NCBI RefSeq assembly: GCF_002836255.1
Contig: NZ_PJAU01000033.1
Location: 310,001 to 374,000 of the forward strand
Source of the DNA: Colwellia sp. 75C3
Lineage (GTDB): Bacteria > Pseudomonadota > Gammaproteobacteria > Enterobacterales > Alteromonadaceae
DNA: 64,000 nucleotides
Reading direction: 5' to 3'
Shown here: positions 33,381 to 42,489 of the stretch, in pieces
How the letters are laid out: each line of letters opens with the position of its first letter
How positions within the stretch are numbered: the stretch's first letter is position 1
The notes under the pieces: model-generated
Told to the model about the DNA's origin: nothing
What the model saw: only the letters and a program-made list of their open reading frames with translations
Databases searched by the model: none
Position numbers and translations under genes: made by a program

Positions 33381-35816
33381 TTACTCGTTTCTCAGTGCCT
33401 TAATCGGATCGCTGGCGATGATCTTTTTAGCTGGAAAATAACAGGCCGCTAGCGCAATGGCGATTAGTGCAAGTAAGCAACTTGATACCATCACCCAGTC
33501 AAAACTCAACCATTGGTTAATATGCTGCTGTGCGAAACTATAAAGTATCACAGCTAACAACAGACTGAAGCCAAAACCTGCAGCAATGGGGGCAAATGAC
33601 TCACCAATAAACTCAAGCAAAATACGTTTACTCTTTGCGCCAAGTGACATACGTATACCTAATTCATAGCGGCGCATTTGACTGTTATAGCTAATAACAC
33701 CATAAATACCAACGGCAGCCAAGAGTAAAGCAAAAAGACCTAATACTAAACTTAACCATAAAGTGAGTTTTTTCTGGTAAACCAATTGTTCATGTATGTC
33801 TGAAATTGAGGTGAATTGCCATACTTTAACCTCAGCAAAGTGCTCATCAAGTAAATTAATAATCTGTGTTTTGGTTAACGCATTGCCATCTTGCATTCTG
33901 ATAATGAAATTAGTGCGAGAAGACGAAAAGTACATCATAGCACCCTGAGTTTTTTCATGGTTATAAGGGTTATAAACATTGTCAACAACGCCAATGACCG
34001 TCCAGATATCACCGCCGGCGGAGTAAACCACCTTACCAATAATATCTTCAATTTTTCCGTTACCATCGCCTGTGCCAGCAATCACTTTTGTCGCAGCAGC
34101 TTTGCTTAAAATGATAGTCTCGCTATCATCTCTGATATCTTGTTGATTATAGCCGCGGCCAGCAAGTACTTTTAATCCAACGGTATTAAAATAATTGTCA
34201 TCAATAGTGACAAAAGAGAAGTGACCTAACTTAACACTGTCATTATTAAAAAGTCCGGTGTTGTTACTGCCACGCCTAATGGGGGGATTACTAGCACGTG
34301 ATATGTTTGATACACCATTTATCTTTTGCAGCTGTGCAAGTAAATCACGAGAAAGTTGCATTTTAGCTTCATCTTCTGGGTAACCTTCTCCAATATCTAA
34401 CTTCAGGTTGTATAGGTTTTCATCTTCAAAACCTAGCGGGTGATTTAACACGTTAAGCGCGTTAGACATCACTAAGCTAGTCACTAATAACAATAGCGTT
34501 GCTAAACAAATTTGACTACCAACGAGTGCATTACGTACTTTAGCGTTAACTTGTGCGCCAGTACCTTTACCACTTGATTGAAGTTGTGAAATTAACTGTT
34601 TATGGTTAATCAGTTTTAAGGTAATAACTGAAAATATAAGTGACAAGGTTAACGTTAATACACCAGCAAAGGCGACGGCAGTTAAGTCTAATGACAACTC
34701 GGATAAACGCGGTAGTGCATGACTTGCGACACTACGTAATAGCTCAATGCTCCAGCCCGCAATAATCAAACCGATAATCATTGAAGCGGTACTTAACAGT
34801 AGACTTTCTAACCAAATATCGAAAAATAGATGTTTAAGTTTTGCGCCTAATGTTGCTTGTATCACCAAAGCACGCTGTCTTTGCGCTGCTCTTGAAAAGA
34901 ATAAGTTAACGATATTGGCACAAGCAATGAGTAGCAATACTCCAGCACCCAAAAGCACCAATAAACCTATATATTTATTATCACCAATGATGGCCACTTG
35001 GAAATCTTGAAATTGAGCGACAATTGCCTGATGTTTCGCTTTACCCACTCGACCATTTTGTTGAAAGATAGGGTCAACAAGGGTATTAAATTCCGCAGTT
35101 ACTTGCGCTATTGATGAAGTTGGCGCTAATTTTCCTATAGCTGAGGTAGCACTATATACATAGTTCCAGCTTTCCTCATCTTGGCCATGAAAATCCCATG
35201 GTAACCAGATTTGTGAATTGGCATCGTCAGCAAAGTTGCTTGGCTCAGCAAAGCTCGAAGCGACCACACCAACTACTTTATATTGCTGTTCGCCTAAGGT
35301 AATACTCTGACCGAGAATATTGGCATCTTTTCCATACTGTGTACGCCATAAATATTCACTAATTAGTGCACTGGGTTTATTGTTATCAATATTTTCTTGT
35401 TCGGTAAAACCGCGGCCAATAACAACAGGTACACCAAGCAGGTCAAAATATTCAGGGGTAACGTAACTGATCTCAGTTAACGGTTTATCGCGTAAACTTG
35501 CCAAGATTGCGTTATCACGAAAAACCAACGCCATGCTATCTAAGCTTTTTTGCTTTTGATACATTAACTTTTGCGCGACAAAATATTGCGAACCAGAAAA
35601 TTTTCTATCACCTTCCTGTAATTCTTGCTCCATTAAAATTAACTTTTGAGCATCAGGATAAGGCAGCGCCTTAAACAGCAATAAATGATTTAAACTAAAG
35701 GCCGCTAATAAAACACCTAAGGTTAATGACAAGGTAAAAACAGTGGTTAAGACAAAACCAGGTACTCGAGATAAACTCGCAGCAGTGGTTTTTATATCGT
35801 TAATTAAAAACCTCAT
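33381..35816 (-). CDS. ABC transporter permease, double FtsX/MacB type (system 2)
   Basis: An 811-residue inner-membrane permease with an N-terminal helix (about 18-40), a MacB-type periplasmic domain, and an FtsX block near 275-410 ('RAAQRQRALVIQATLGAKLK'). A second periplasmic domain and a C-terminal FtsX block follow ('MRRYELGIRMSLGAKSKRIL'), and the usual 'DPIKALRNE' tail ends the protein. It overlaps the ATPase gene stop by four bases, so the pair is translationally coupled. It has the same fold and role as the system 1 permease, but the sequences are clearly diverged. Confidence 0.93.
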   Translation of the reverse strand: MRFLINDIKTTAASLSRVPGFVLTTVFTLSLTLGVLLAAFSLNHLLLFKALPYPDAQKLILMEQELQEGDRKFSGSQYFVAQKLMYQKQKSLDSMALVFRDNAILASLRDKPLTEISYVTPEYFDLLGVPVVIGRGFTEQENIDNNKPSALISEYLWRTQYGKDANILGQSITLGEQQYKVVGVVASSFAEPSNFADDANSQIWLPWDFHGQDEESWNYVYSATSAIGKLAPTSSIAQVTAEFNTLVDPIFQQNGRVGKAKHQAIVAQFQDFQVAIIGDNKYIGLLVLLGAGVLLLIACANIVNLFFSRAAQRQRALVIQATLGAKLKHLFFDIWLESLLLSTASMIIGLIIAGWSIELLRSVASHALPRLSELSLDLTAVAFAGVLTLTLSLIFSVITLKLINHKQLISQLQSSGKGTGAQVNAKVRNALVGSQICLATLLLLVTSLVMSNALNVLNHPLGFEDENLYNLKLDIGEGYPEDEAKMQLSRDLLAQLQKINGVSNISRASNPPIRRGSNNTGLFNNDSVKLGHFSFVTIDDNYFNTVGLKVLAGRGYNQQDIRDDSETIILSKAAATKVIAGTGDGNGKIEDIIGKVVYSAGGDIWTVIGVVDNVYNPYNHEKTQGAMMYFSSSRTNFIIRMQDGNALTKTQIINLLDEHFAEVKVWQFTSISDIHEQLVYQKKLTLWLSLVLGLFALLLAAVGIYGVISYNSQMRRYELGIRMSLGAKSKRILLEFIGESFAPIAAGFGFSLLLAVILYSFAQQHINQWLSFDWVMVSSCLLALIAIALAACYFPAKKIIASDPIKALRNE

Positions 35817-36532
35817 ACTGCCTCCTGAAGGCCACTCTCTAGGGCAATGTTATTTAAAATAATACCGTCTAATAAATTCAATTTAATTTTGGCGTGATCA
35901 GCATATCTAGGATCATGGGTAACCATACAAATAGTGGTGCCTTCTTGATTTAAGTCATCTAATAAAGCCATGACTAAATCACCATTTTTAGAATCTAAGT
36001 TACCGGTAGGCTCATCCACCAATAAAATACTTGGCTTACCCACGAGTGCGCGGGCAATTGCTATACGCTGTTGCTGGCCACCAGAAAGTTGGTTTGGCTT
36101 GTGTGAACAACGGTGCTGCATTTCTACTTTCTTAAGACTGCTCATCACTTGCTCATCAACTTCTTTCGCTGATAACTTTGGCTCACGATATTTCAACGGC
36201 AAGGCAACATTGTCATAAACGCTTATTTCATCAATTAAATTAAATGCTTGGAAAATAAAACCGATATGTAAGTTTCTTATTTCAGCGCGATCGTCTGCGG
36301 TTAAGTTTGCCACTTCTTGGCCTTTAATTAAGTAACTGCCGCTTGTTGGTGTATCTAATAAACCTAACAGTGATAACAGGGTCGATTTACCACAGCCTGA
36401 TGGCCCAGAAATAGATAGGTAATCACCCTCAAAAATTGCCATATTAATGTCACGTAGGGCATGCGTTTCCATGTCTATTTTTGAATAAACTTTTTGGATG
36501 TTTTTAAGTTCGATAAGTGCTTGCTTGGTCAT
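35813..36532 (-). CDS. ABC transporter ATP-binding protein, LolD/MacB type (system 2)
   Basis: A 239-residue ATPase with Walker A 'GPSGCGKSTLLSLLG', signature 'LSGGQQQRIAIARAL', Walker B 'ILLVDEPTGNLD' and the H-loop in 'MVTHDPRYA'. It lies 40 bases after the adaptor gene and overlaps the permease by four bases. It is near-identical in layout to the system 1 ATPase and should energise the permease that follows it. Confidence 0.95.
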   Translation of the reverse strand: MTKQALIELKNIQKVYSKIDMETHALRDINMAIFEGDYLSISGPSGCGKSTLLSLLGLLDTPTSGSYLIKGQEVANLTADDRAEIRNLHIGFIFQAFNLIDEISVYDNVALPLKYREPKLSAKEVDEQVMSSLKKVEMQHRCSHKPNQLSGGQQQRIAIARALVGKPSILLVDEPTGNLDSKNGDLVMALLDDLNQEGTTICMVTHDPRYADHAKIKLNLLDGIILNNIALESGLQEAV

Positions 36533-36572
36533 AATTTAGTCCTTTTAATTCTTTACTAATAAAGAGTTACTA

Positions 36573-37820
36573 TTAATCAGTTATTGTTAGGGTATGGTTT
36601 GGTGACCAACTAGAAGTATCTGAAACAATAAATTGTTCACCTTCGCTAGCACCAGAAAGTAATTCGATGTTATTACCAATAACGCGACCAAACTTCATGG
36701 TACGTAGTGTTGCAGTTTGTTGCTTGGCAAGTAAAGTAAAAACCTGACTACTTGAGTGAGCTTTAACACCAACAGGCTGTTTTATGTAAAGGGCATTGGT
36801 GAGCATGCCGATTTCAATTTTTCCTTCTACTTTCAGCTCTGGTCTGGCATTCACGGGTAATGCTTCGGTAATATCGATATCAATAACGACACTGCCGTTA
36901 GTAATCACGGGATCTATACGGTTCACTACACCGCTAACAAAGGCACTGCGGGTATTTATTATCGCTTGATGGCCAATGGCAATATCTTGTGCCTCATTTT
37001 GAGGGATTTTTAGTTGTGCAATCATGGTTTTATTACTGGCTACTAGCGCCAATTTCTCACCTGCGGCGACACTTTGTCCTAGGGTGACTGGCATTGATTG
37101 TAAAACCCCTTCAATATCTGCACGAATCACTAAGCCTGCTTGTAACGACAGCTTTAATGCTAAGTTGGCATCAAGTTGTTTAGCCCATTGCCCTTGCACG
37201 CTAATTTTCTCTTGGTGAGCATTTTGTAAATGGGCTAACCGTTGCTGTTCTATGTCTAATTGCTCAGCTAGTTGAGTTGCGGCAAGTTTAGAGCGTTTAA
37301 AGTCGAGCGACGATACGATGCCTTTAGCGGCCAAGCCTGATTGTGCTTCAACTTTTAATTCTGCCGCTGCTAGGTTTGATTTAATTTGTACTAGTATTGC
37401 TTGATGTGCCAAATAGGCACTTTTTTGATTAATCTTCAATTCACGCAAGCCAGCTTTGTGTCGAGCAAGTTCCATCTCGGCATTATTTACTTGCAGGCGT
37501 AAATCAGGATTACTTAATTTCATAATGACGGTATCAGCGTTTACCTGTGTGCCAGGTAATACTAAAATTTCTTCAACTGTGGCTACCGTTGGTGATGTTA
37601 ATAAACGTTTATGCTTAGAAATTAATTTACCAAAGCCAGAAATGGTAAAAGGTAAATCACTTTTTTGTACTGCTGCTAGTCTCAATTCACTGCGCGATAC
37701 CTTGGTATCCGAACTGGCTTGAGTGATTTGCCAAACACTAAAGACTAGGGCGCCAACAATAAAGACAGTAGGCTTTATCCACGAGCGTTTCTTCACTGGG
37801 GTGTTTTTTATGATATCCAT
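36573..37820 (-). CDS. Periplasmic adaptor (membrane fusion protein) of system 2
   Basis: A 415-residue HlyD/MacA-type adaptor. I start it at ATG 37820, where GGAGAG lies eight bases upstream; the in-frame GTG at 37835 has no ribosome site. An N-terminal anchor (about 15-35) precedes a lipoyl-like half ('VATVEEILVLPGTQV'), a long coiled-coil hairpin (about 100-210), the second lipoyl-like half ('GLVIRADIEGVLQSMPVTLG') and beta domains. It should link the permease to an outer-membrane channel. A sigma-54 promoter lies about 95 bases upstream of the ATG. Confidence 0.92.
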   Translation of the reverse strand: MDIIKNTPVKKRSWIKPTVFIVGALVFSVWQITQASSDTKVSRSELRLAAVQKSDLPFTISGFGKLISKHKRLLTSPTVATVEEILVLPGTQVNADTVIMKLSNPDLRLQVNNAEMELARHKAGLRELKINQKSAYLAHQAILVQIKSNLAAAELKVEAQSGLAAKGIVSSLDFKRSKLAATQLAEQLDIEQQRLAHLQNAHQEKISVQGQWAKQLDANLALKLSLQAGLVIRADIEGVLQSMPVTLGQSVAAGEKLALVASNKTMIAQLKIPQNEAQDIAIGHQAIINTRSAFVSGVVNRIDPVITNGSVVIDIDITEALPVNARPELKVEGKIEIGMLTNALYIKQPVGVKAHSSSQVFTLLAKQQTATLRTMKFGRVIGNNIELLSGASEGEQFIVSDTSSWSPNHTLTITD

Positions 37821-38233
37821 GTTGCTTCTCTCCACGCTTTTATAACCATGCTGCTTTTTTATGACAGTTTCAGGCTGATAGCGATAATTTTTATGTAACT
37901 TAATCTCTATAGAGCGAATAGTGTGCCAGTTTTTAGTGTGCTGATTTTAAAGGGGTTATTATAAAAAGTCTGATTTTAGGGAAATAGTGTTTACCGAAAA
38001 GGGGAAGGTTTTCTGAAAAACGTGAAAAGGAGAGTTAAGCGGCTTATTTCTATTTTGAGCACGTAGTGAGGGAATAGTCATTTTTATTCATGGGTCATTA
38101 ATCACTTTGCATATTAATGAGCTTTATGGTTTCTACAGCATTGAAACTATGGGATATTAAGGTGATGAGGTAACGTATGTAGCAGTCTTATTTGCAAGCC
38201 CACATAGGAATAATTAACAGCCAAGGAAATAAC
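37821..38233. other. Upstream region of exporter system 2
   Basis: Besides the sigma-54 promoter at 37913-37928, this 413-base gap has a nine-base direct repeat CTGATTTTA (37941-37949, 37970-37978), which might be part of a binding site. No copy of the system 1 operator is present. No gene is seen on either strand. Confidence 0.4.
37913..37928 (-). promoter_or_regulatory. Sigma-54 promoter of exporter system 2
   Basis: Read on the minus strand, TGGCACACTATTCGCT matches TGGCACG-N4-TTGCW at all but two positions. The invariant GG (37926-37927) and GC (37914-37915) are at the right spacing. The predicted start is near 37903, giving a leader of about 83 bases before the adaptor ATG. The gene order and the NtrC-type regulator downstream support it. 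Confidence 0.75.
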
Positions 38234-38758
38234 GTGAAACTAACCGGAAAAAGAATACAGCTATCCCCCCTTGATCATTCTGACTATGATCTATTTATCG
38301 AACTATCAATGTCTTTAAAGGTGATGGAACACGTATATACGCCATTTACTTATGCCGAGGCAAAGGCTGCTTTTGAGGTTAAATCACAGCCTTGGACAGC
38401 AACAAGTGAACATTGGCTTACGCTGGGGATAACCGAAATAGTTACCGATGAAAAGCTGGGTAGTATCGGGGTAAAAATTGTTAATCATCAGGCTAAAATT
38501 GCTGAAGTAGGTTTTATGATGAAACCCAGTGCCCAAGGTAAAGGATTTGCGAGCGAGGCGTTAAGTCTACTTAAAGAATACGCTTTTACTGAGTTGGGGT
38601 TGAATAAGTTAACGGCTACTTGTTCAGTGAATAATATCGGTTCATATAAGTTGTTAGAGAAATTAGGTTTTGAGCGTGAAGATTGCTTACGCCAAAACAC
38701 TAAAATCAATAATAAGTTGGTTGACGATTATGTTTACGGACTTTGTTTAGCAATATAA
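38234..38758 (+). CDS. GNAT acetyltransferase, RimJ/RimL-like
   Basis: A 174-residue acetyltransferase from GTG 38234, with AAGGA seven bases upstream. An in-frame TTG at 38192 has no ribosome site and adds a non-conserved leader. The RimJ/L pattern is present: 'LTGKRIQLSPLDHSD' at the N terminus, 'AEVGFMMKPSAQGKGFASEA' with the acetyl-CoA loop QGKGFA, and 'NIGSYKLLEKLGF'. Likely targets are a protein N terminus or a small amine; nothing nearby narrows it. It lies convergent to the GMC oxidoreductase gene. Confidence 0.88.
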   Translation: MKLTGKRIQLSPLDHSDYDLFIELSMSLKVMEHVYTPFTYAEAKAAFEVKSQPWTATSEHWLTLGITEIVTDEKLGSIGVKIVNHQAKIAEVGFMMKPSAQGKGFASEALSLLKEYAFTELGLNKLTATCSVNNIGSYKLLEKLGFEREDCLRQNTKINNKLVDDYVYGLCLAI

Positions 38759-38784
38759 TCCTCTAAGTTGGTTAGTCATAAATA

Positions 38785-40392
38785 TTAATTTGCTAAAATC
38801 ATATCAGCGGCTTTTTCACCAATCATAATGGTTGGTGCGTTGGTATTGCCAGTGATTATTTTAGGCATAATGGAAGCATCTACTACTCTTAGATTTTCCA
38901 TGCCGTGTACCCTTAGTTGTGCATCTACCACAGCCATATTATCGGATTTAGGTCCCATTTTACAGGTGCCACATGGGTGATATTGGGTATCTGCACGGTT
39001 GCGAATATCTTTCTCAAGTTGCTCGTCATTACCATTTTCAACAAAATAAAGCATATTCTTTCGAATGGAAGAAAAGGGCTTTCCTTCCAGAATATTTTGC
39101 ATCTTTTTCGCGGCGCGTTTGATGATTTCCATGTCTTTATCTTGTTGAAAGAAATTAGGGTCTATCGCCAGCGAATCTTCAGGGTTACTACTGTTAAGTT
39201 TTACTTCACCAACACTCTCAGGGCGTAGCAGAGTAATATGGCAACTGTAACCATGGCCAAAATTAACTGTTCTTGCGTGATTGTCAGCGATAGCAGGCAC
39301 AAATATCAGTTGGGCATCAGGGGCTACTAAGTCGGTTTCGGTGCTGAAAAAAGCGCCTGATTCAGCTAAAGAGCTAGTTACTTTTCCGGTGCGAGTCTTT
39401 CTCCATTCCGATATCCATTTAAGTACTCTAAAGCTGCCTCTAACAGAGAAGCCAAAAGTATCGTGACTACTATCCACTTTAAACGTTTGCACATAATCAA
39501 TATGGTCTTGTAAGTTTTGACCAACACCAGGTAAGTCATGGACACCGGTAATACCTTTATCTTTTAGATGTTCGCTGGCGCCAACACCCGACAGCATTAA
39601 TATTTGTGGTGAGCCAAATGCACCACTGCTGAGGATTACTTCTTTATTACAGCGAATTTCAATGGATTTTTTATTTTTTTTGTAGCGAACACCCACAGCA
39701 GTTTTACCTTCAAAAAGTACTTTTTCAGTTAATGCGTGAGTAATAATGGTTAAGTTTTTTCGCGCTGTATTGGGCGTTAAATAGGCCTTGGCAGCGCTAC
39801 AACGCTCACCATTTTTTATCGTTCGCTGATATAAGAAAACACCTTCTTGCTCAGCGCCATTACAATCATCAGTATGTTTGATGCCTTGTTGTACGCATGA
39901 ATCAATAAACATTTGATTGAGATCACTGGCATGACTTGCACTAGAAACGCCTAATGGGCCATCTACACTATGATACTTATCTTGAAAAACTTCATTTGCT
40001 TCTGATTTTTTGAAGTAAGGCAATATATCGTCATAGCTCCAACCGTCATTACCAAGCGCAGCCCAGTTATCGTAATCCCATTTATTGCCTCGAACATATA
40101 ACATGGCATTGGTAGATGAACTGCCACCTAAGGTTTTACCTCTTGGTTGATAACCTTGTCGGCCATTCAAACCTGCTTGTGGGATTGTTTTAAAGGCCCA
40201 GTTATTCAGTTTAGTTGGCAACATTGCCGCTAAACCAATCGGCGCATGAATAAATACACTTTTATCGGGGCCACCTGCTTCTAAAAGGCACACTGATACA
40301 TTGGGATCTTCAGATAAACGGGCAGCGACAACACAACCAGCAGAGCCGGCACCAACAACAATATAATCAAATTTATCCTGTGTGCTTTCCAT
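38785..40392 (-). CDS. GMC-family oxidoreductase (choline/alcohol dehydrogenase-like)
   Basis: A 535-residue FAD-dependent GMC oxidoreductase. The dinucleotide-binding motif 'VVGAGSAGCVVAARLSE' is at 12-28. The GMC signature 'PRGKTLGGSSSTNAMLYVRG' follows. The C-terminal block has the probable active-site His in 'YHPCGTCKMG' and 'GNTNAPTIMIGEKAADMI'. The length fits BetA and AlkJ types. No betaine aldehyde dehydrogenase, choline transporter or BetI gene is adjacent, so choline is not established as the substrate; a primary alcohol is equally possible. AAGG lies before the ATG. Confidence 0.9.
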   Translation of the reverse strand: MESTQDKFDYIVVGAGSAGCVVAARLSEDPNVSVCLLEAGGPDKSVFIHAPIGLAAMLPTKLNNWAFKTIPQAGLNGRQGYQPRGKTLGGSSSTNAMLYVRGNKWDYDNWAALGNDGWSYDDILPYFKKSEANEVFQDKYHSVDGPLGVSSASHASDLNQMFIDSCVQQGIKHTDDCNGAEQEGVFLYQRTIKNGERCSAAKAYLTPNTARKNLTIITHALTEKVLFEGKTAVGVRYKKNKKSIEIRCNKEVILSSGAFGSPQILMLSGVGASEHLKDKGITGVHDLPGVGQNLQDHIDYVQTFKVDSSHDTFGFSVRGSFRVLKWISEWRKTRTGKVTSSLAESGAFFSTETDLVAPDAQLIFVPAIADNHARTVNFGHGYSCHITLLRPESVGEVKLNSSNPEDSLAIDPNFFQQDKDMEIIKRAAKKMQNILEGKPFSSIRKNMLYFVENGNDEQLEKDIRNRADTQYHPCGTCKMGPKSDNMAVVDAQLRVHGMENLRVVDASIMPKIITGNTNAPTIMIGEKAADMILAN

Positions 40393-40782
40393 TATTTAAC
40401 CTTTTATAAAACATGACTGATTGTACCAGTTAGCTAAGTTAACGCTTTATCAACGAAATGGCTATAGGATAGTCGTTGTTTATTTAGACATAAATTAAGA
40501 AGCCGATGTCATATTCACTGTATTTTTAAACTGGTTTACAAAAGAAGGAGAAGTGAAGTATTAGTTGACTTAATTACTATTTAAAATTACTGGGTAAGCT
40601 TTAATCACGTTATTAATATGCTTTTATGCGGTTGTTTATTAGTTATTCAGGAAAAGAATTAAATTACTGTAAATATCTGAGAAAACTATTTTTTCATGGA
40701 CAATATCTTATACTTGATTTCTTTTTAGTGTATAAGTATTTAAGTGTACTTTCATTCAGCGGATTAAACTCGGGAGAAGTTA
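40393..40782. other. Intergenic, GMC oxidoreductase to chemoreceptor
   Basis: This 390-base AT-rich gap separates two divergent genes and should hold both promoters. The ribosome site GGGAGAAG precedes the chemoreceptor ATG. No gene, terminator or recognised operator is seen. Confidence 0.45.
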
Positions 40783-42384
40783 ATGGCTTCTATTAGTAAA
40801 AAAGTTTTACTCGGTTATTTACTCGTGTTAATGGTCGCTATAGTGGCTTCAGTGACTTTGTTTGGTGTTGCCAGTGAGGTTAAACAACGGACTAGCCAGT
40901 TCATTGGAGAAACCTTGCCTGAATTGAATGATTTACAACAAGTGAAACAATCTTTAGATACCATACAAATAGCCGCTTATGGTTTATATGGTACTATGAT
41001 TGAGGCGAATGAATTTGCTAATGTGTTGAGTGAAAATAAACAACATTTTGAGCAATTACTTGTCGCTAATGGAGTCTTAGCATCCCACCAAGAACACTCT
41101 GCTATTGTTGAAGAGATTAATGCCTTAGTTACGGTAATGACTCGCCTTCAGAACGTTATGACCGTCGATGAAGTTGATTGGGACGGTGCGAGAGAGATTT
41201 TAGTTGAAGTTGATTCACACTCAAGAAGTATCTCTGAAAAGTTAACCCAAATAAGTAACGATGTCAGCCTTGATGCAAGTAATAGCTCAACAGCAATCCA
41301 TACCGAAATTGCAGATATTCAACTATTGGTACTAGCATTACTTGCGAGCATAGTGACGGTAGCTGGTGTTGCTTACACCCTTTCTCATAAAAAAATAGCT
41401 TTACCGATTCGAGAACTTGCTGAAGAATTAGATCATGTAGCGAAAAGTTATGATTTAACGAGAGTAGTACCAACGCTTTCTAAAGATGAAATTGGCCTTG
41501 CTGCACAAAGTGTTAATCGCCTACTTAAAGCGTTTAATAGCGGTATTACCGATGTCAGAAATATCGCAAATAATATCAATGAGCTGGTTGATGTACTTGG
41601 TTCAACGTCTGAAAATGCAGACGTACAAGTTAATCTGTTGAATGAAAAAATAGAGCAATTATTATCAAGTATGATGACTTTAGAGACTCAAATAGAACAG
41701 GGTTTTGAGCAGTCAAATAATGCGTCAGAGCAAGCCAAAGAAGGTGCGCAAGCCGTTGAAAACGGAGCGCAACAAGTAGCTAAAACCTCGGCAAGTATCT
41801 CGGTATTGGCAAGCGATATTGAAGCCTCTTCTGAAATGTTAATAGAACTACGTAAGTCGGGTGATCAAGTGTCTACCGTAGTAAGTACCATTGCGAGTAT
41901 TGCAGATCAAACTAACTTATTAGCGCTAAATGCAGCGATAGAAGCGGCAAGAGCTGGTGAGTCCGGTCGAGGTTTTGCGGTTGTTGCTGATGAAGTACGT
42001 ACCCTTGCAACAAGAACACATCAGTCTACGATTGAAATTAATACCATGCTTGCAGGCATTGTTGGTGCCATTTCTCAAATCGTCACATCGATGGAAACTA
42101 ATCAAGAACATGCTTATCAAGCGGTTTCTTTATCTCAAGAAACGGTTGAATCATTATCAGTAATTCAATCAAGCATATTGAGTTTAAGCAGTGTAAGTAC
42201 TGAAGTTGCTAGTCAGGCTGAGCACTCACATCATCAAGTTGTTGATATGCGTTCGTGGGTAGAAGATTTTAAAGCTGTCGGTGATGCAGTTTGCCAAGGC
42301 AGTATGGAAAGTCGAGATACTTCCTTAAAAATGACTGACTTAGCGGTTAGCTTTAACAAATCAGTTGAACGTTTTCGTACTTAA
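40783..42384 (+). CDS. Methyl-accepting chemotaxis protein
   Basis: A 533-residue chemoreceptor: membrane helix 1 (about 9-29), a short helical periplasmic domain (about 30-180), membrane helix 2 (about 181-202), HAMP, and a cytoplasmic signalling domain with the highly conserved tip '[20 protein letters not shown]'. The small four-helix-type ligand domain differs from the Cache sensor of the neighbouring receptor. It will feed CheA/CheW, which are not in this window. It is convergent to the second chemoreceptor, with a strong terminator between them. Confidence 0.95.
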   Translation: MASISKKVLLGYLLVLMVAIVASVTLFGVASEVKQRTSQFIGETLPELNDLQQVKQSLDTIQIAAYGLYGTMIEANEFANVLSENKQHFEQLLVANGVLASHQEHSAIVEEINALVTVMTRLQNVMTVDEVDWDGAREILVEVDSHSRSISEKLTQISNDVSLDASNSSTAIHTEIADIQLLVLALLASIVTVAGVAYTLSHKKIALPIRELAEELDHVAKSYDLTRVVPTLSKDEIGLAAQSVNRLLKAFNSGITDVRNIANNINELVDVLGSTSENADVQVNLLNEKIEQLLSSMMTLETQIEQGFEQSNNASEQAKEGAQAVENGAQQVAKTSASISVLASDIEASSEMLIELRKSGDQVSTVVSTIASIADQTNLLALNAAIEAARAGESGRGFAVVADEVRTLATRTHQSTIEINTMLAGIVGAISQIVTSMETNQEHAYQAVSLSQETVESLSVIQSSILSLSSVSTEVASQAEHSHHQVVDMRSWVEDFKAVGDAVCQGSMESRDTSLKMTDLAVSFNKSVERFRT

Positions 42385-42428
42385 CCGCTGGGAATAGACA
42401 GCGGTAAATTAAACATATTAATTATTCA

Positions 42429-42460
42429 GTAACATAGTGTTGGTCCCAACACTATGTTAC
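42429..42460. terminator. Bidirectional terminator between chemoreceptor genes
   Basis: A perfect 15-base inverted repeat, GTAACATAGTGTTGG (42429-42443), pairs with its complement (42446-42460) across a two-base centre. It sits midway between two convergent genes. It lacks a long T run, so it may block transcription both ways mainly by its stem. Confidence 0.65.
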
Positions 42461-42489
42461 TTATATAGCGACTAAGTATGGTTTTTTAA

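Noticed and set aside
38192..38233. TTG start for the RimJ-like acetyltransferase
   Set aside because: GTG 38234 has AAGGA at good spacing and begins where the family homology begins; the TTG has no ribosome site.
38785..40392. Choline dehydrogenase BetA of a glycine-betaine operon
   Set aside because: The GMC fold is clear, but no betB, betI or choline transporter is adjacent, so only the family is called.
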